Source: Corynebacterium variabile (GTDB lineage Bacteria > Actinomycetota > Actinomycetes > Mycobacteriales > Mycobacteriaceae). From it: a DNA stretch of 64,000 nucleotides. Below the pieces are notes generated by a model. It ran no database searches. It saw only the letters and a list, made by a program, of their open reading frames with translations, and was not told the DNA's origin. The stretch spans positions 101,792 to 165,791 of the forward strand of contig NZ_BJNT01000009.1 in assembly GCF_006539825.1 (NCBI RefSeq). The letters are read 5' to 3'. Of the stretch, positions 1 to 9,045 are shown piece after piece. Every line of letters begins with the position of its first letter. The stretch's first letter is position 1. Made by a program: the position numbers and the translations under genes.

Positions 1-546
1 CATACCGGTCGGATCGTCCTCGGAGACGACCTCGCAGAGCACGCCGGAAGGACGCAGTCCCGCCGCACGTGCGAGGTCGATGGATGCCTCGGTGTGTCCG
101 ACGCGTTCAAGGACGCCGCCGTCCCTGGCGCGCAGCGGGACGACATGCCCGGGGCGGTGGAAGGTGTCACGGACCGAGGCCGGGTCAGCGAGCTTGAGGA
201 TGGTGTTGGACCGGTCGACGGCGCTGATGCCGGTGGTGATGTCCTCGGCGGCATCCACGGTGACGGTGTAGGCGGTGCCTCGGACGTCCTCGTTGCGGGC
301 GACCATGGGCGGCAGGCCGAGACGGTCGGCGTCCTCGTTGGTGAGCGTGGCGCAGATGTAGCCCGAGGAGTGCTTCACGGTGAAGGCGATGAGCTCCGGG
401 GTCGCCTTCTCGGCGGCGAAGATGATGTCGCCTTCGTTCTCCCGGTCCTCGTCGTCGACGACGACCACGGCCTTACCGGCGGCGATGTCGGCGATGGCGT
501 CCTCGATGGGGTCGAGAAGCGAGGTGCGCTGTGCGGATTCGCTCAC
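1..546 (-). CDS. ribA: Riboflavin biosynthesis protein, DHBP synthase domain (partial; probable RibBA)
   Basis: Only the N-terminal 182 codons are present; the gene runs off the left edge. The domain is 3,4-dihydroxy-2-butanone-4-phosphate synthase, which turns ribulose 5-phosphate into the four-carbon riboflavin precursor. Seen: the [10 protein letters not shown] metal/substrate motif near residue 25, HSSGYIC, and the late [10 protein letters not shown] and GHTEAS motifs. In actinobacteria this domain is normally fused to GTP cyclohydrolase II (RibBA); that half would lie outside the window, so the fusion is inferred. The GTG start overlaps the ribE stop by four bases, so translation is probably coupled. 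It is the distal gene of rpe-ribD-ribE-ribBA. Confidence 0.93.
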   Translation of the reverse strand, partial: MSESAQRTSLLDPIEDAIADIAAGKAVVVVDDEDRENEGDIIFAAEKATPELIAFTVKHSSGYICATLTNEDADRLGLPPMVARNEDVRGTAYTVTVDAAEDITTGISAVDRSNTILKLADPASVRDTFHRPGHVVPLRARDGGVLERVGHTEASIDLARAAGLRPSGVLCEVVSEDDPTGM

Positions 547-1187
547 TTGGTAGTTCCTTCCGTGGTTGCCTCGGCGGTGGCCTCCAGCAGTCGTTCGGTG
601 TACTTGGCGAGGACGTCGCACTCGATGTTGACGCGGTCGCCGACGGTGAGGTCACCGAGGACGGTCTCGGCGAGGGTGACGGGGATGAGGGAGACCTCGA
701 ACCAGCCGTCACCGACCGGTCCAACCTCAGCAACAGTCAAGGAGGTGCCGTTGACCGCGATGCTGCCCTTCTTGGCGACGTAGCGGGCCAGCGCCGGGTC
801 CTCCAGGCGGAACCGGAGCACCTCCCACTCACTGCCCGGGGTACGGGATTCGAGGACGGCGGTGCCGTCGACGTGTCCCTGGACGATGTGGCCGCCGAGG
901 CGTCCGCCGGTGGCGGTGGCACGCTCGAGGTTCACCCGGTCGCCGACGGCGAGATCACCGATGGCGGTGTAGTCGAGGGTGACCTGCATGCAGTCGGCCC
1001 AGAAGCCGGGGTTCCCGCCGTCCGTGTCGAACTCGGTGACGGTGAGGCAGACGCCGTTGACCGCGATGGAGGCGCCGTGGACGGCGTCGGCGATGACCGT
1101 GCTGCAGGTGATGCGGAGACGTTGGGCGTCAGCCGTGCGCTCGACGGCGGCGACGGTCCCTGTCTCCTCGACAATGCCAGTGAACAT
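543..1187 (-). CDS. ribE: Riboflavin synthase, alpha subunit
   Basis: A 214-aa enzyme that dismutates two 6,7-dimethyl-8-ribityllumazines to riboflavin. I chose the ATG at 1187 because it gives the family's invariant MFTGIVEE start; the reading frame stays open 51 codons further upstream but that part resembles nothing. Two internally duplicated lumazine-binding barrels are visible, each with a VNG-(V/T)-(C/S)-LTV motif (VNGVCLTV in the first, VNGTSLTV in the second) and a [10 protein letters not shown] segment between them. The length is normal. The stop overlaps the GTG of ribBA. A 308-base gap separates it from ribD upstream, unusual in an otherwise packed operon, and that gap contains strong inverted repeats. 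Confidence 0.95.
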   Translation of the reverse strand: MFTGIVEETGTVAAVERTADAQRLRITCSTVIADAVHGASIAVNGVCLTVTEFDTDGGNPGFWADCMQVTLDYTAIGDLAVGDRVNLERATATGGRLGGHIVQGHVDGTAVLESRTPGSEWEVLRFRLEDPALARYVAKKGSIAVNGTSLTVAEVGPVGDGWFEVSLIPVTLAETVLGDLTVGDRVNIECDVLAKYTERLLEATAEATTEGTTK

Positions 1188-1495
1188 GTCGGTCAGTCTA
1201 AGCCACCGTCGTCCACGCCACGTCAGCGGGACGCCGTGACAGGTCAGGCAGCGGCCAGGCCGGGCACAGATCGCCCTGAGCCGAATCCTGGCGACAATGT
1301 TCCGTACGGCTGTTCCTCGCTCTCGTGGTCCCCTGCCCACCTGTTTCCCGGAGCTTCAGATTTGCGTCAGGCACAGCTCCGGCATCCTGTGCCACAGAAT
1401 CCGTGATCCGTGCCTGACGCAGATGTGCTGCACGGTCCTCACGGCGCACAGTGCATTTGTGCATACCGACGACGGTGCAGGGTCGTGGGGTCAGA
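1188..1495. other. Intergenic gap between ribD and ribE with nested inverted repeats
   Basis: No convincing gene lies in these 308 bases. The frames open across it lack start context and family resemblance. It forms the long 5' region of ribE on the minus strand. Its only notable content is the nested inverted repeat at 1361-1423 (listed separately). I looked for the conserved blocks of the FMN riboswitch (RFN element), which often controls rib genes, and did not find them on either strand. Confidence 0.6.
1361..1423. repeat. Nested, mutually exclusive inverted repeats upstream of ribE
   Basis: Outer arms TGCGTCAGGCAC (1363-1374) and GTGCCTGACGCA (1410-1421) are perfect 12-base complements; with one mismatch they extend to 15 bases. 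An inner pair, GGCACAG (1370-1376) and CTGTGCC (1387-1393), is perfect over seven bases and shares bases 1370-1374 with the outer left arm. The two hairpins therefore cannot form together. On the minus strand the element lies about 175-235 bases before the ribE ATG. It could be an attenuator-like RNA switch, a protein operator or a remnant of a small mobile repeat; the sequence alone does not decide. Confidence 0.7.
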
Positions 1496-2557
1496 TCAGC
1501 CACGGTGCGCCGTACTCACGCTGACGATGTCACCGTCGACCACGTCGACCGAGCGCAGGGTGAAGCGGCTGATGCCGCCGATGGTCGTGGCGGTGGACGC
1601 CGCCGGGGCGACGGTCGGGATGCCCGCCCCCAGCAGTGCCGGGGCGGTGTAGGCGTCCACGGCGTCCACCAGCCCGTCGGCGATGAAGGACGCGGCGATG
1701 TGGGGACCACCCTCGATCAGGACATCGACGATTCCCCGTGCCCCGAGGTCGGCCAGTACCTCAGCCAGCGCCCCACCCCGGTACCGCAGTGCCGGGAACA
1801 CCGCGGCGTCCACAGGAACGTCGGTGCGTCCGACGACGACCCGCTCCGGCTGGTGGTCGTACAGTCCACCCTCCGGCCGCCGCGCCGTCAGCCGGGGATC
1901 ATCGGCGAGAACGGTGCCGGTGCCGACAATGATCGCGTCCCGCCGCGAGCGGTCGAGATGGACGAGGGCACGCGCGGATTCCCCGGTGATCCACTGGGAG
2001 GTGCCGTCGGTCGCCGCGGCGAAACCGTCCAGGGTTCCCGCGTACTTCAGGGTCACGTGCGGACGTCTGAGACGTCGGGACGCCAACCACGGCTCCACAC
2101 TGAACTGCGGCACACCGTCGAGACCGGTGTCCCCGGTGACCAGTGGTCCGGTCACCGGCACCCCGTGGGAACGCAGGAACTCCGCGCCGCCACCTTCAGC
2201 GTCCCCCGGATCGGCGAAGGCGTAGACGACGCGAGCGATCCCTGCCTCCAGCAGTGCGAGCGCACACGGGCCGGTCCGGCCGGTGTGGTTGCAGGGCTCC
2301 AGGGTGACCACGGCGGTGCCGCCCCGGGCCTTCTCCCCCGCCTCCGCCAGGGCGTTGACCTCGGCGTGCGGCCCACCGACCGGCGAGGTTCCGCCGGTGC
2401 CGACGACGTCACCGTCCACCGAGAGGATCACTGCCCCGACCGGTGGGTTCGGACTGGTGGTGCCGCGCACCGCCTGGCCGGCGGCGTCGGCCGCCTCGAG
2501 GGCGGACGCCAGTACCGGGTCACCCACGAGACGGAGGTAGGAGTGTTGCGGCTCCAT
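1496..2557 (-). CDS. ribD: Bifunctional pyrimidine deaminase/reductase
   Basis: 353 aa; carries out the second and third steps of riboflavin synthesis on the GTP-derived pyrimidine: zinc-dependent deamination, then NADPH-dependent ribosyl reduction. The N-terminal deaminase domain shows the HAEVNAL zinc/glutamate motif and the PCNHTGRTGPC pair of zinc cysteines. The C-terminal half is the reductase, with KYAGTLDG followed by the substrate-binding segment SQWITG and the later EGGPHIAASF. The length fits the RibD/RibG family. Its ATG overlaps the last base of the rpe stop (TGATG arrangement), tying it to rpe translation as in other corynebacterial rpe-rib operons. Confidence 0.95.
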   Translation of the reverse strand: MEPQHSYLRLVGDPVLASALEAADAAGQAVRGTTSPNPPVGAVILSVDGDVVGTGGTSPVGGPHAEVNALAEAGEKARGGTAVVTLEPCNHTGRTGPCALALLEAGIARVVYAFADPGDAEGGGAEFLRSHGVPVTGPLVTGDTGLDGVPQFSVEPWLASRRLRRPHVTLKYAGTLDGFAAATDGTSQWITGESARALVHLDRSRRDAIIVGTGTVLADDPRLTARRPEGGLYDHQPERVVVGRTDVPVDAAVFPALRYRGGALAEVLADLGARGIVDVLIEGGPHIAASFIADGLVDAVDAYTAPALLGAGIPTVAPAASTATTIGGISRFTLRSVDVVDGDIVSVSTAHRG

Positions 2558-3231
2558 CAGGACTGGACGGCGGCCACGGCAGCGGCACGGATCGCGGTCA
2601 CCTGGGCCTCCGGATCATCCTTGCCGAAGACCGAGGAACCGGCGACGTAGACGTCCACCCCGGCCGCCGCAGACCCGGCGGCGGTCTCCACGCCGATCCC
2701 GCCGTCGATCTCGATGAGGGTGTCCAGCCCTTCGGCGTCGATACGGGTCCGCAGGGCACGGACCTTCTCCAGCACCTCCGGCATGAAGGACTGGCCACCG
2801 AAGCCCGGCTCCACACTCATGACCAGCACGAGATCGAAGTCGGCGAGATGGTCGAGCAGCGGCTCCACCGCGGTACCCGGCTTCACCGAGATCCCGGCGC
2901 GGGTACCGGCCGCCCGCAGGGTCGCAGCAAGAGCCACCGCGGCGTCCACGTCGGCGACGGCCTCCAGGTGGAAGGTGACGTTGCCGAAGGCGGCGTACTC
3001 CGGGGCCCAGCGTTCCGGGTCCTCGATCATGAGGTGGACGTCAGTGAAGGTGTCGGTACGCCGACGCACGGCCTCGGCGACCGGCAGACCGAAGCTGAGG
3101 TTGGGCACGAAGTGGTTGTCCATGACGTCGATGTGCAGCCAGTCCGCCCCGGGGACCCTGGCGATCTCACCGGCGAGGTCGGCGAAGTCGGCGGCGAGGA
3201 TGGACGGGGCGATCAGCGTCTGTTGGCTCAT
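2557..3231 (-). CDS. rpe: Ribulose-phosphate 3-epimerase
   Basis: 224 aa; interconverts ribulose 5-phosphate and xylulose 5-phosphate in the pentose phosphate pathway, so it supplies the RibB substrate encoded downstream. The TIM-barrel signatures are in place: APSILAADF near the start, LHIDVMDNHFVPNLSFG with metal-binding His/Asp, VHLMIEDPE, MSVEPGFGGQSF, and the phosphate-binding IDGGIG and AGSSVFG. The start at 3231 gives the family-typical N-terminus; 21 additional in-frame codons upstream look like leader sequence. It is the first gene of the rib operon and is divergent from gltB, with 216 bases between them that hold both promoters. Confidence 0.95.
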   Translation of the reverse strand: MSQQTLIAPSILAADFADLAGEIARVPGADWLHIDVMDNHFVPNLSFGLPVAEAVRRRTDTFTDVHLMIEDPERWAPEYAAFGNVTFHLEAVADVDAAVALAATLRAAGTRAGISVKPGTAVEPLLDHLADFDLVLVMSVEPGFGGQSFMPEVLEKVRALRTRIDAEGLDTLIEIDGGIGVETAAGSAAAGVDVYVAGSSVFGKDDPEAQVTAIRAAAVAAVQS

Positions 3232-3447
3232 GGGTTCATCGTATACGGGACCGGCAACGCCACATGTTTCGACGATGTTTCCCCCGTATTTCACCAGTGT
3301 GACCAGCGTATATGCGATTCGACCCGTGATTTTCGATCAGTTAGTCTTGCCTGACCCGAGCAATGGCACTCCCGGAGCCCGCGCAGCGATCCGCCACAAG
3401 CGGTTGCCGGCATCCGGGACCCCCGAGGCGAAAGATCAACCCGACCA

Positions 3448-6400
3448 ATGAGTTCGATGAGTTCGACATTCGGCCTGTACGACCCGTCCCGAGAGCACAG
3501 CGCCTGCGGCGTGGGTTTTCTCACCCGCAAGGACGGCGTCCCCACCCACGACGTCCTTGACCGAGGCCACCGTGCCCTGTGTGCTATCCCGCACCGCGGC
3601 GGTATGTCCTCCGAGGGCGTCGGTGACGGCGCCGGGGTGAACATCGACCTGTCGGTCGAGTTCTTCTCGGCCGTCACCGGCCTCGACCTGGAGGAGCGAC
3701 GCTTCGGTGTCGGCAATTTCTTCCTGCCCGAGGACGCCGCACAGACCACGACCGCCCGCGAGATCATCACCGAAGCCCTGGCGGCCGAAGGACTGGAGGT
3801 TGCCGCTGAGCGTGAGGTGCCGGTCAACGATGCCGCCGTACGTCCTGTCGCGCTGGACTACCAGCTGCCGATCCGGCAGTGGGTCTTCACCGTTCCCGCG
3901 ACGATGACCCCGGCGGAAGCGGACCGTGCCGCCAACTCGGCGCTGCTGCGTATCGAGCAGGAGGCCTATTCGCGTCCCGGACTCACGGGCCTGTACCCGC
4001 TGTCGCTGTCGACCCGAACCCAGGTTCTCAAGGGTCGGCTCAACGCGGACGAGGTCATCCCCTTCTTCGCCGACCTCACCGACGGTCGCCACAGTGTGCG
4101 CACCATGTACTTCCACACCCGGTTCTCCACCAACACCGAGCCGCACCCGTCGATGGCCCAGCCGTTCCGGTTGATGGCTCACAACGGTGAGCTGAACACC
4201 GACCGGAAGAACCGCATCAGTGACGAGGCCGCCGCAGCCTCCCGTCAGCGCCACATCATCCGTCCGCCCGGGCAGTCGGACTCCTCCCGCCTGGACCAGA
4301 CCCTCCAGTCCCGCGTCTTCGACGACCGACTCGACATCGTCGAAGCGGTGGTCTCCCTCATGCCGCCGGCCTGGGAGAACGACCGGTCGCTGCCGCAGCC
4401 GGTGCGGGACATGCTGGAGTACTTCTCCCTCTACGAGGAGAAGAACGACGGCCCCGCGGCCCTGATCTTCAACGACGGTGACGTCGTCGGCGCCCGCCTC
4501 GACCGCCTGGGGCTGCGTCCGCTGCGCAGTATCGAGACCGCCGACTACCTCATGGTCTCCTCCGAGGCGGGCCAGCTCGACGCCGAGCCCGGGGAGGTCC
4601 TGCACCGCGGACGCATCGAGGCCGGCGGCATGCTCAGCCTCGACCACCGCACCGGCGAGATCCGCCGCACCCGCGAGACCCTCGAGGAACTCGCCGGACG
4701 CCGCGACTACGCCTCAATGCTCGAGAAGTCCCGCACCGACATCCGTGACATCCCGGTCTCCGGGTTGGAGCGCGGTACCACCACCCTGGGTTACGAGGGC
4801 GACCTCACGCTGGCCGGTCGTTTCGTGGCCTACTCCATGAACCAGGAGAGTTTCCGGTTCATGATGGACCCGATGCTCGCCACCGGCGCCGAGCGCATCT
4901 CCGCGATGGGTTACGGCAACGCTATCAACGCGCTCTCCGACACCGAGGGTGGCGTGGCGAAGTACTTCTCACAGCGTTTCGCCCAGGTCACCAATCCGCC
5001 GCTGGACTCCATCCGTGAGGCGGACGGCATGACCTTCCGCGTCGCCCTCGGCGCCAAGCCGGACGCCACGGACTCCGAGGACCCCCGCGAGCCCACCCAC
5101 CAGATCGTGGTGGAAACGCCCATCCTGTCCCACCTGGACATGCTGCGGCTGCGCGAGCAGGACCTCGTCCCGCTCCGTCGCTTCGACCTGCTCTACGAGC
5201 CGGATGCCACCGATCCCGACGCCAACGCAGACTCCGTCACCGACGCGATCGACCGGCTCTGTGACGGCGTGGCACGTTTCGCCGCGGAGAAGGGCGGCAT
5301 CGCCGTGCTCTCCGACCGTTCCGTCGACTCCGCCCATGCTCCGATCCCGCTGCTGCTCGCCATCTCCTCGGTGAACCAGCGGCTCATCGCCGACGGCCTG
5401 CGTATGCGGGTCTCCGTCATCGCGGACTCCGGCCAGCTCCCCAGCTCCCACCACATCGCCTCCGCGCTCGGCTTCGGGGCCGCCGCGGTGTACAGCCTCT
5501 CTGCCCGACTGCGCGCCGAGGAGAAGTACCCCGCCCCGACCAGCCCGGCCGGCGACTACACCGACACCGACAAGGCCTTCGACAAGTTCCGCAAGGCCGC
5601 GCTCAAGCAGCTCGGCAAGACCATGGGACGTGTGGGGCTGTGCACCGTCGAGTCCTACATCGGCGGCGAGTTCTTCGAACCGAACTACCTCGACACCCGT
5701 GACCCTGCCCTCGCCCGCTGCTTCCCGCACATGGACGCCCCGGTCCGCGGCGTCGGCTTCCGCCGTATCGCCGAGGCCAACACCGAGTGGCACCAGCGTG
5801 CCGCCACCATCTCCGAGGACTCCGACATCCCGCTGCTCGGCCTGTTCAAGGAGCGGTCAGAGGGCGCGGGCCACTCCTTCGGCACCACTGCCGTGCGTGG
5901 CTTCACCGGTCTGACCGATGAGCCGCTCGCCCTGCCGACCCCGTCGGCGTCGACGACGGACAGCAAGGACAGCAAGGACAGCAAGGACAGCACGGACGCC
6001 GCAGACGCCGGTGACGAGCTCCGCCTGCTGACCCTCGGCCAGCTCGGGGACGCTTTCGGGATTTCCGACGAGGCCTACACCCACGCCGGTTTCGGCCAGC
6101 TCTCCGACGAGCAGATCGACACCTTCAAGGTCACCGCCGGTTACCGCGACTTCGTGTCCACCACCAAGGCCGAGCGCGCCCGGCGTCCTTCCGCGCTGCG
6201 CGACATTCTCGCACTGCCCGCCGACGTCACCGGACTGCGTAGTCACGAGGATTTCGGACGCCAGATCGGCCGGTTCTCCCTTGACGGCAACGGTTCGATC
6301 TGTGTCCGCGGTCTCGACGTCGGATCCGTCGGCACCGACACCTGGTCACTGGTGCTGGCGGACCCGGACGGACGACTCACCGGTCACGCCGAGCTCGCCG

Positions 6401-9045
6401 TCTGGTTGCGCGACACCTTCGGTCCCGCCGTGCTCTCACTGCGCGTCTCGGCCGCCGAACTCGTGGTGGAGGCCCACGGTCGCGCCGCCCGGTTCCTCGG
6501 TATGCTGCAGCCGGCCCCGAAGAGTCTGCCGCTGTCGGAGGTCCAGCCCGCCCACGAGATCACGCGCACCCTCGCCTCCGGCGCCATGAGCCACGGTGCC
6601 CTGGTCGCCACCGCCCACGAGGCCGTCGCCCACGGCACGAACATGGCCGGCGGCATGTCCAACTGCGGTGAGGGCGGCGAGCACTTCTCGCGCGCCGGCA
6701 CGATCCGAGGCTCCCGGATCAAGCAGTTCGCCTCCGGTCGCTTCGGCATCTGGGCCGGTTACCTCGCTGATCCGCAGCTCGAGGAGCTGGAGATCAAGAT
6801 CGGCCAGGGTGCGAAGCCCGGCGAGGGTGGTCAGCTGCCCGCGCCGAAGGTCACCGTGGATATCGCCGCCGCCCGGGGCGGTACCCCGGGTATCGAGCTC
6901 GTCTCCCCGCCGCCGCACCACGACACCTACTCCATCGAGGATCTCGCCCAGCTGATCCACGACTGCAAGGCGGCCCGCGTCCGCGTCATCGTCAAGCTGG
7001 TGTCCTCCGAGGGCATCGGCACGATCGCGGTGGGTGTGGCCAAGGCCGGCGCCGATGTCATCAACGTCGCCGGGAACACCGGTGGTACCGGTGCCGCCGC
7101 GGTGACCAGTCTGAAGTACGCCGGACGGTCCGCCGAGATCGGTGTCGCCGAAGTCCACCAGGCCCTCCTGGTCAACGGCCTGCGCGACAAGGTCGTGCTG
7201 CGCTGTTCCGGCGCGCACCAGACCGGCCGCGACGTCGTCGTCTCCGCACTGCTCGGTGGCGACTCCTTCGAATTCGGCACCACCGCCCTGATGATGCTGC
7301 GCTGCGTCATGGCGAAGAACTGCAACATCAAGTGCCCCGCCGGCCTGACGACCAATGCCGAGGCCTTTGACGGCGACCCGCGAGCCCTGGCGCAGTACCT
7401 CCTCAACATCGCCCACGACGTCCGCGGCATCCTCTCCCGCCTCGGCCTGCATTCCCTGCGCGAGGCCCGTGGCCGCTCCGACCTGCTGCAGCTGCTGGAG
7501 CACCCCTCCTCGGTCGGCCACCTGGATCTGCGCAAGATGCTCGCCCTCGTCCCGGAGAAGAAGGTCACCGACCCGGTGTACCTGGAGAAGAACTTCACCA
7601 CCGACGACGCCCTGCTCACCACCGTGCGCGAGGCACTCGTCGACCGCCGTGAGAAGACCGTCGACATCGACGGCATCGTCCTGCACAACTGGGACAAGTC
7701 CGTCGGCGGCCAGCTCTCGGTGGACATCGAGCGCCTGCTCAACCACCGGGACACCGGGGTGGACGCTGTGTCCGCGTTGCCCTCCGTGATCCGTGACGAC
7801 CGTGGTCGTGCCTTCCTCGATGACGGCACCGTCACCGTCCACACCACCGGCTCCGCCGGCCAGTCGTTCGGCGTCTTCTGCAACGACGGTGTGACCCTGG
7901 AGCACACCGGCACCGCCAACGACGGTGTCGGTAAATCCCAGGGCGGCGGTACGGTCATCGTCCGCTCCCCCGGCGGCGGTTCCTCCGCCACCGGCGGCAA
8001 CGTCCTCATCGGCAACTTCGCCCTGTTCGGTGCCACGGGCGGACGCCTGTTCATCGAGGGCGAGGCCGGTGACCGCTTCGCGGTGCGCAACTCCGGCGCC
8101 ACCGCCGTGGTCGAGGGCATCGGCGAGTTCGGTGCCGAGTACATGACCAACGGCACCGTGCTCAACCTCGGCGCGGTGGGCAAGGGCCTGGGCAACGGCA
8201 TGTCCGGCGGATTCCTCTACCAGTACGATCCCTCAGGACTCGTCTCCGAGATCGCCAGCCACGACTCCCTGGTCACCTTCCCGCTGCTCGATGCCGAGCC
8301 CTTCCACGAGGTCACCGTGCGTACCCTGCTGGACTGGCACATCGAGGCCACCGGCTCCGAGCTCGCCACCCGGCTCGTGGCGGACTGGGAGAACACCCGT
8401 CGGCACATGGTCTGCGGTATGCCCCGGGCGCTGCTGCTCTACCAGGACGCCGACGCGATCCTCGGCGCGGCGTCCCGCAAGGAACTCCTCGACGAGCTGG
8501 CGACCTCGGTCGCCACCGACCGCCTCCACGCCTTCAAGGTCGACTACCGTGACCAGCGGATCGTCGCCGGCGGCCGGGTACCCGGCACCGGTGCGGCCGC
8601 CCCTGACGGCCCGGCGGCGATGTTCGACCTCATCGCCAGCTACACGATCCTCAACGTCGCCCGTGAGTTCGCCCGTGACCGCGTCAAGGACGCCCTCGAC
8701 GCCACCGACCCGCGGATCGACGACGCTGCGCGAAAGCTGATCCTCACCGAGGACTTCTTCGTCATGCAGAAGGTGGTCCGCTACCTCCGCGACTCGATGG
8801 ATTCCCTCGATGACGCGCAGCTGGCCGTCCTCATCGCCACCAAACGGCTCGGCGACTACAAGGCGTCCCTGGAGCGTCGGAACGTCCGCGGCATCGACGC
8901 CCCGGCGACCTACGGCTGGATCCTGCACCAGGACCTCAAGAACTCCGCCCGGATGGACGCCGCGCGTGTCGACGAAGCCATCGCCAACTCGTCCCTCGAC
9001 GACCTCGTCGCCGGGTGGCGCGAGATGAAGGGAATCTCCGCATGA
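3448..9045 (+). CDS. gltB: Oversized glutamate synthase large subunit (GltB-type)
   Basis: 1865 aa, roughly 350 longer than ordinary bacterial GltB (about 1500). It makes glutamate from glutamine and 2-oxoglutarate. Domains in order: class II glutaminase with candidate nucleophile Cys20 (EHSACGVGF; a 19-residue propeptide would be removed), central domain, FMN-binding synthase domain with C1286, C1292 and C1296 as likely [3Fe-4S] ligands, and the GXGXG helix near residues 1465-1595. Two parts are unusual: an expanded central region carrying an Asp/Ser/Lys repeat linker at about 838-850, and a C-terminal extension of roughly 200 helical residues after about 1650. No GltD follows; instead a diflavin reductase overlaps by four bases. 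A possible -10 (TAGTCT) lies at 3342-3347. The start could also be the second ATG at 3457. Confidence 0.9.
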   Translation: MSSMSSTFGLYDPSREHSACGVGFLTRKDGVPTHDVLDRGHRALCAIPHRGGMSSEGVGDGAGVNIDLSVEFFSAVTGLDLEERRFGVGNFFLPEDAAQTTTAREIITEALAAEGLEVAAEREVPVNDAAVRPVALDYQLPIRQWVFTVPATMTPAEADRAANSALLRIEQEAYSRPGLTGLYPLSLSTRTQVLKGRLNADEVIPFFADLTDGRHSVRTMYFHTRFSTNTEPHPSMAQPFRLMAHNGELNTDRKNRISDEAAAASRQRHIIRPPGQSDSSRLDQTLQSRVFDDRLDIVEAVVSLMPPAWENDRSLPQPVRDMLEYFSLYEEKNDGPAALIFNDGDVVGARLDRLGLRPLRSIETADYLMVSSEAGQLDAEPGEVLHRGRIEAGGMLSLDHRTGEIRRTRETLEELAGRRDYASMLEKSRTDIRDIPVSGLERGTTTLGYEGDLTLAGRFVAYSMNQESFRFMMDPMLATGAERISAMGYGNAINALSDTEGGVAKYFSQRFAQVTNPPLDSIREADGMTFRVALGAKPDATDSEDPREPTHQIVVETPILSHLDMLRLREQDLVPLRRFDLLYEPDATDPDANADSVTDAIDRLCDGVARFAAEKGGIAVLSDRSVDSAHAPIPLLLAISSVNQRLIADGLRMRVSVIADSGQLPSSHHIASALGFGAAAVYSLSARLRAEEKYPAPTSPAGDYTDTDKAFDKFRKAALKQLGKTMGRVGLCTVESYIGGEFFEPNYLDTRDPALARCFPHMDAPVRGVGFRRIAEANTEWHQRAATISEDSDIPLLGLFKERSEGAGHSFGTTAVRGFTGLTDEPLALPTPSASTTDSKDSKDSKDSTDAADAGDELRLLTLGQLGDAFGISDEAYTHAGFGQLSDEQIDTFKVTAGYRDFVSTTKAERARRPSALRDILALPADVTGLRSHEDFGRQIGRFSLDGNGSICVRGLDVGSVGTDTWSLVLADPDGRLTGHAELAVWLRDTFGPAVLSLRVSAAELVVEAHGRAARFLGMLQPAPKSLPLSEVQPAHEITRTLASGAMSHGALVATAHEAVAHGTNMAGGMSNCGEGGEHFSRAGTIRGSRIKQFASGRFGIWAGYLADPQLEELEIKIGQGAKPGEGGQLPAPKVTVDIAAARGGTPGIELVSPPPHHDTYSIEDLAQLIHDCKAARVRVIVKLVSSEGIGTIAVGVAKAGADVINVAGNTGGTGAAAVTSLKYAGRSAEIGVAEVHQALLVNGLRDKVVLRCSGAHQTGRDVVVSALLGGDSFEFGTTALMMLRCVMAKNCNIKCPAGLTTNAEAFDGDPRALAQYLLNIAHDVRGILSRLGLHSLREARGRSDLLQLLEHPSSVGHLDLRKMLALVPEKKVTDPVYLEKNFTTDDALLTTVREALVDRREKTVDIDGIVLHNWDKSVGGQLSVDIERLLNHRDTGVDAVSALPSVIRDDRGRAFLDDGTVTVHTTGSAGQSFGVFCNDGVTLEHTGTANDGVGKSQGGGTVIVRSPGGGSSATGGNVLIGNFALFGATGGRLFIEGEAGDRFAVRNSGATAVVEGIGEFGAEYMTNGTVLNLGAVGKGLGNGMSGGFLYQYDPSGLVSEIASHDSLVTFPLLDAEPFHEVTVRTLLDWHIEATGSELATRLVADWENTRRHMVCGMPRALLLYQDADAILGAASRKELLDELATSVATDRLHAFKVDYRDQRIVAGGRVPGTGAAAPDGPAAMFDLIASYTILNVAREFARDRVKDALDATDPRIDDAARKLILTEDFFVMQKVVRYLRDSMDSLDDAQLAVLIATKRLGDYKASLERRNVRGIDAPATYGWILHQDLKNSARMDAARVDEAIANSSLDDLVAGWREMKGISA
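5959..5994 (+). repeat. Tandem 9-base repeat inside gltB
   Basis: Three perfect copies of GACAGCAAG followed by a fourth with one change (GACAGCACG). The repeat is in frame and encodes a run of Asp-Ser-Lys units, giving a hydrophilic flexible linker inside the central region of the glutamate synthase. Slippage here would change linker length without breaking the frame. Confidence 0.9.

Noticed and set aside
1361..1423. Insertion-sequence end for the ribD-ribE inverted repeat
   Set aside because: No transposase, no flanking target duplication and no second copy was noticed in the window, so a mobile-element call is not supported.
1188..1495. FMN riboswitch before riboflavin genes
   Set aside because: None of the conserved RFN blocks is present on either strand; only the unrelated inverted repeats are seen.
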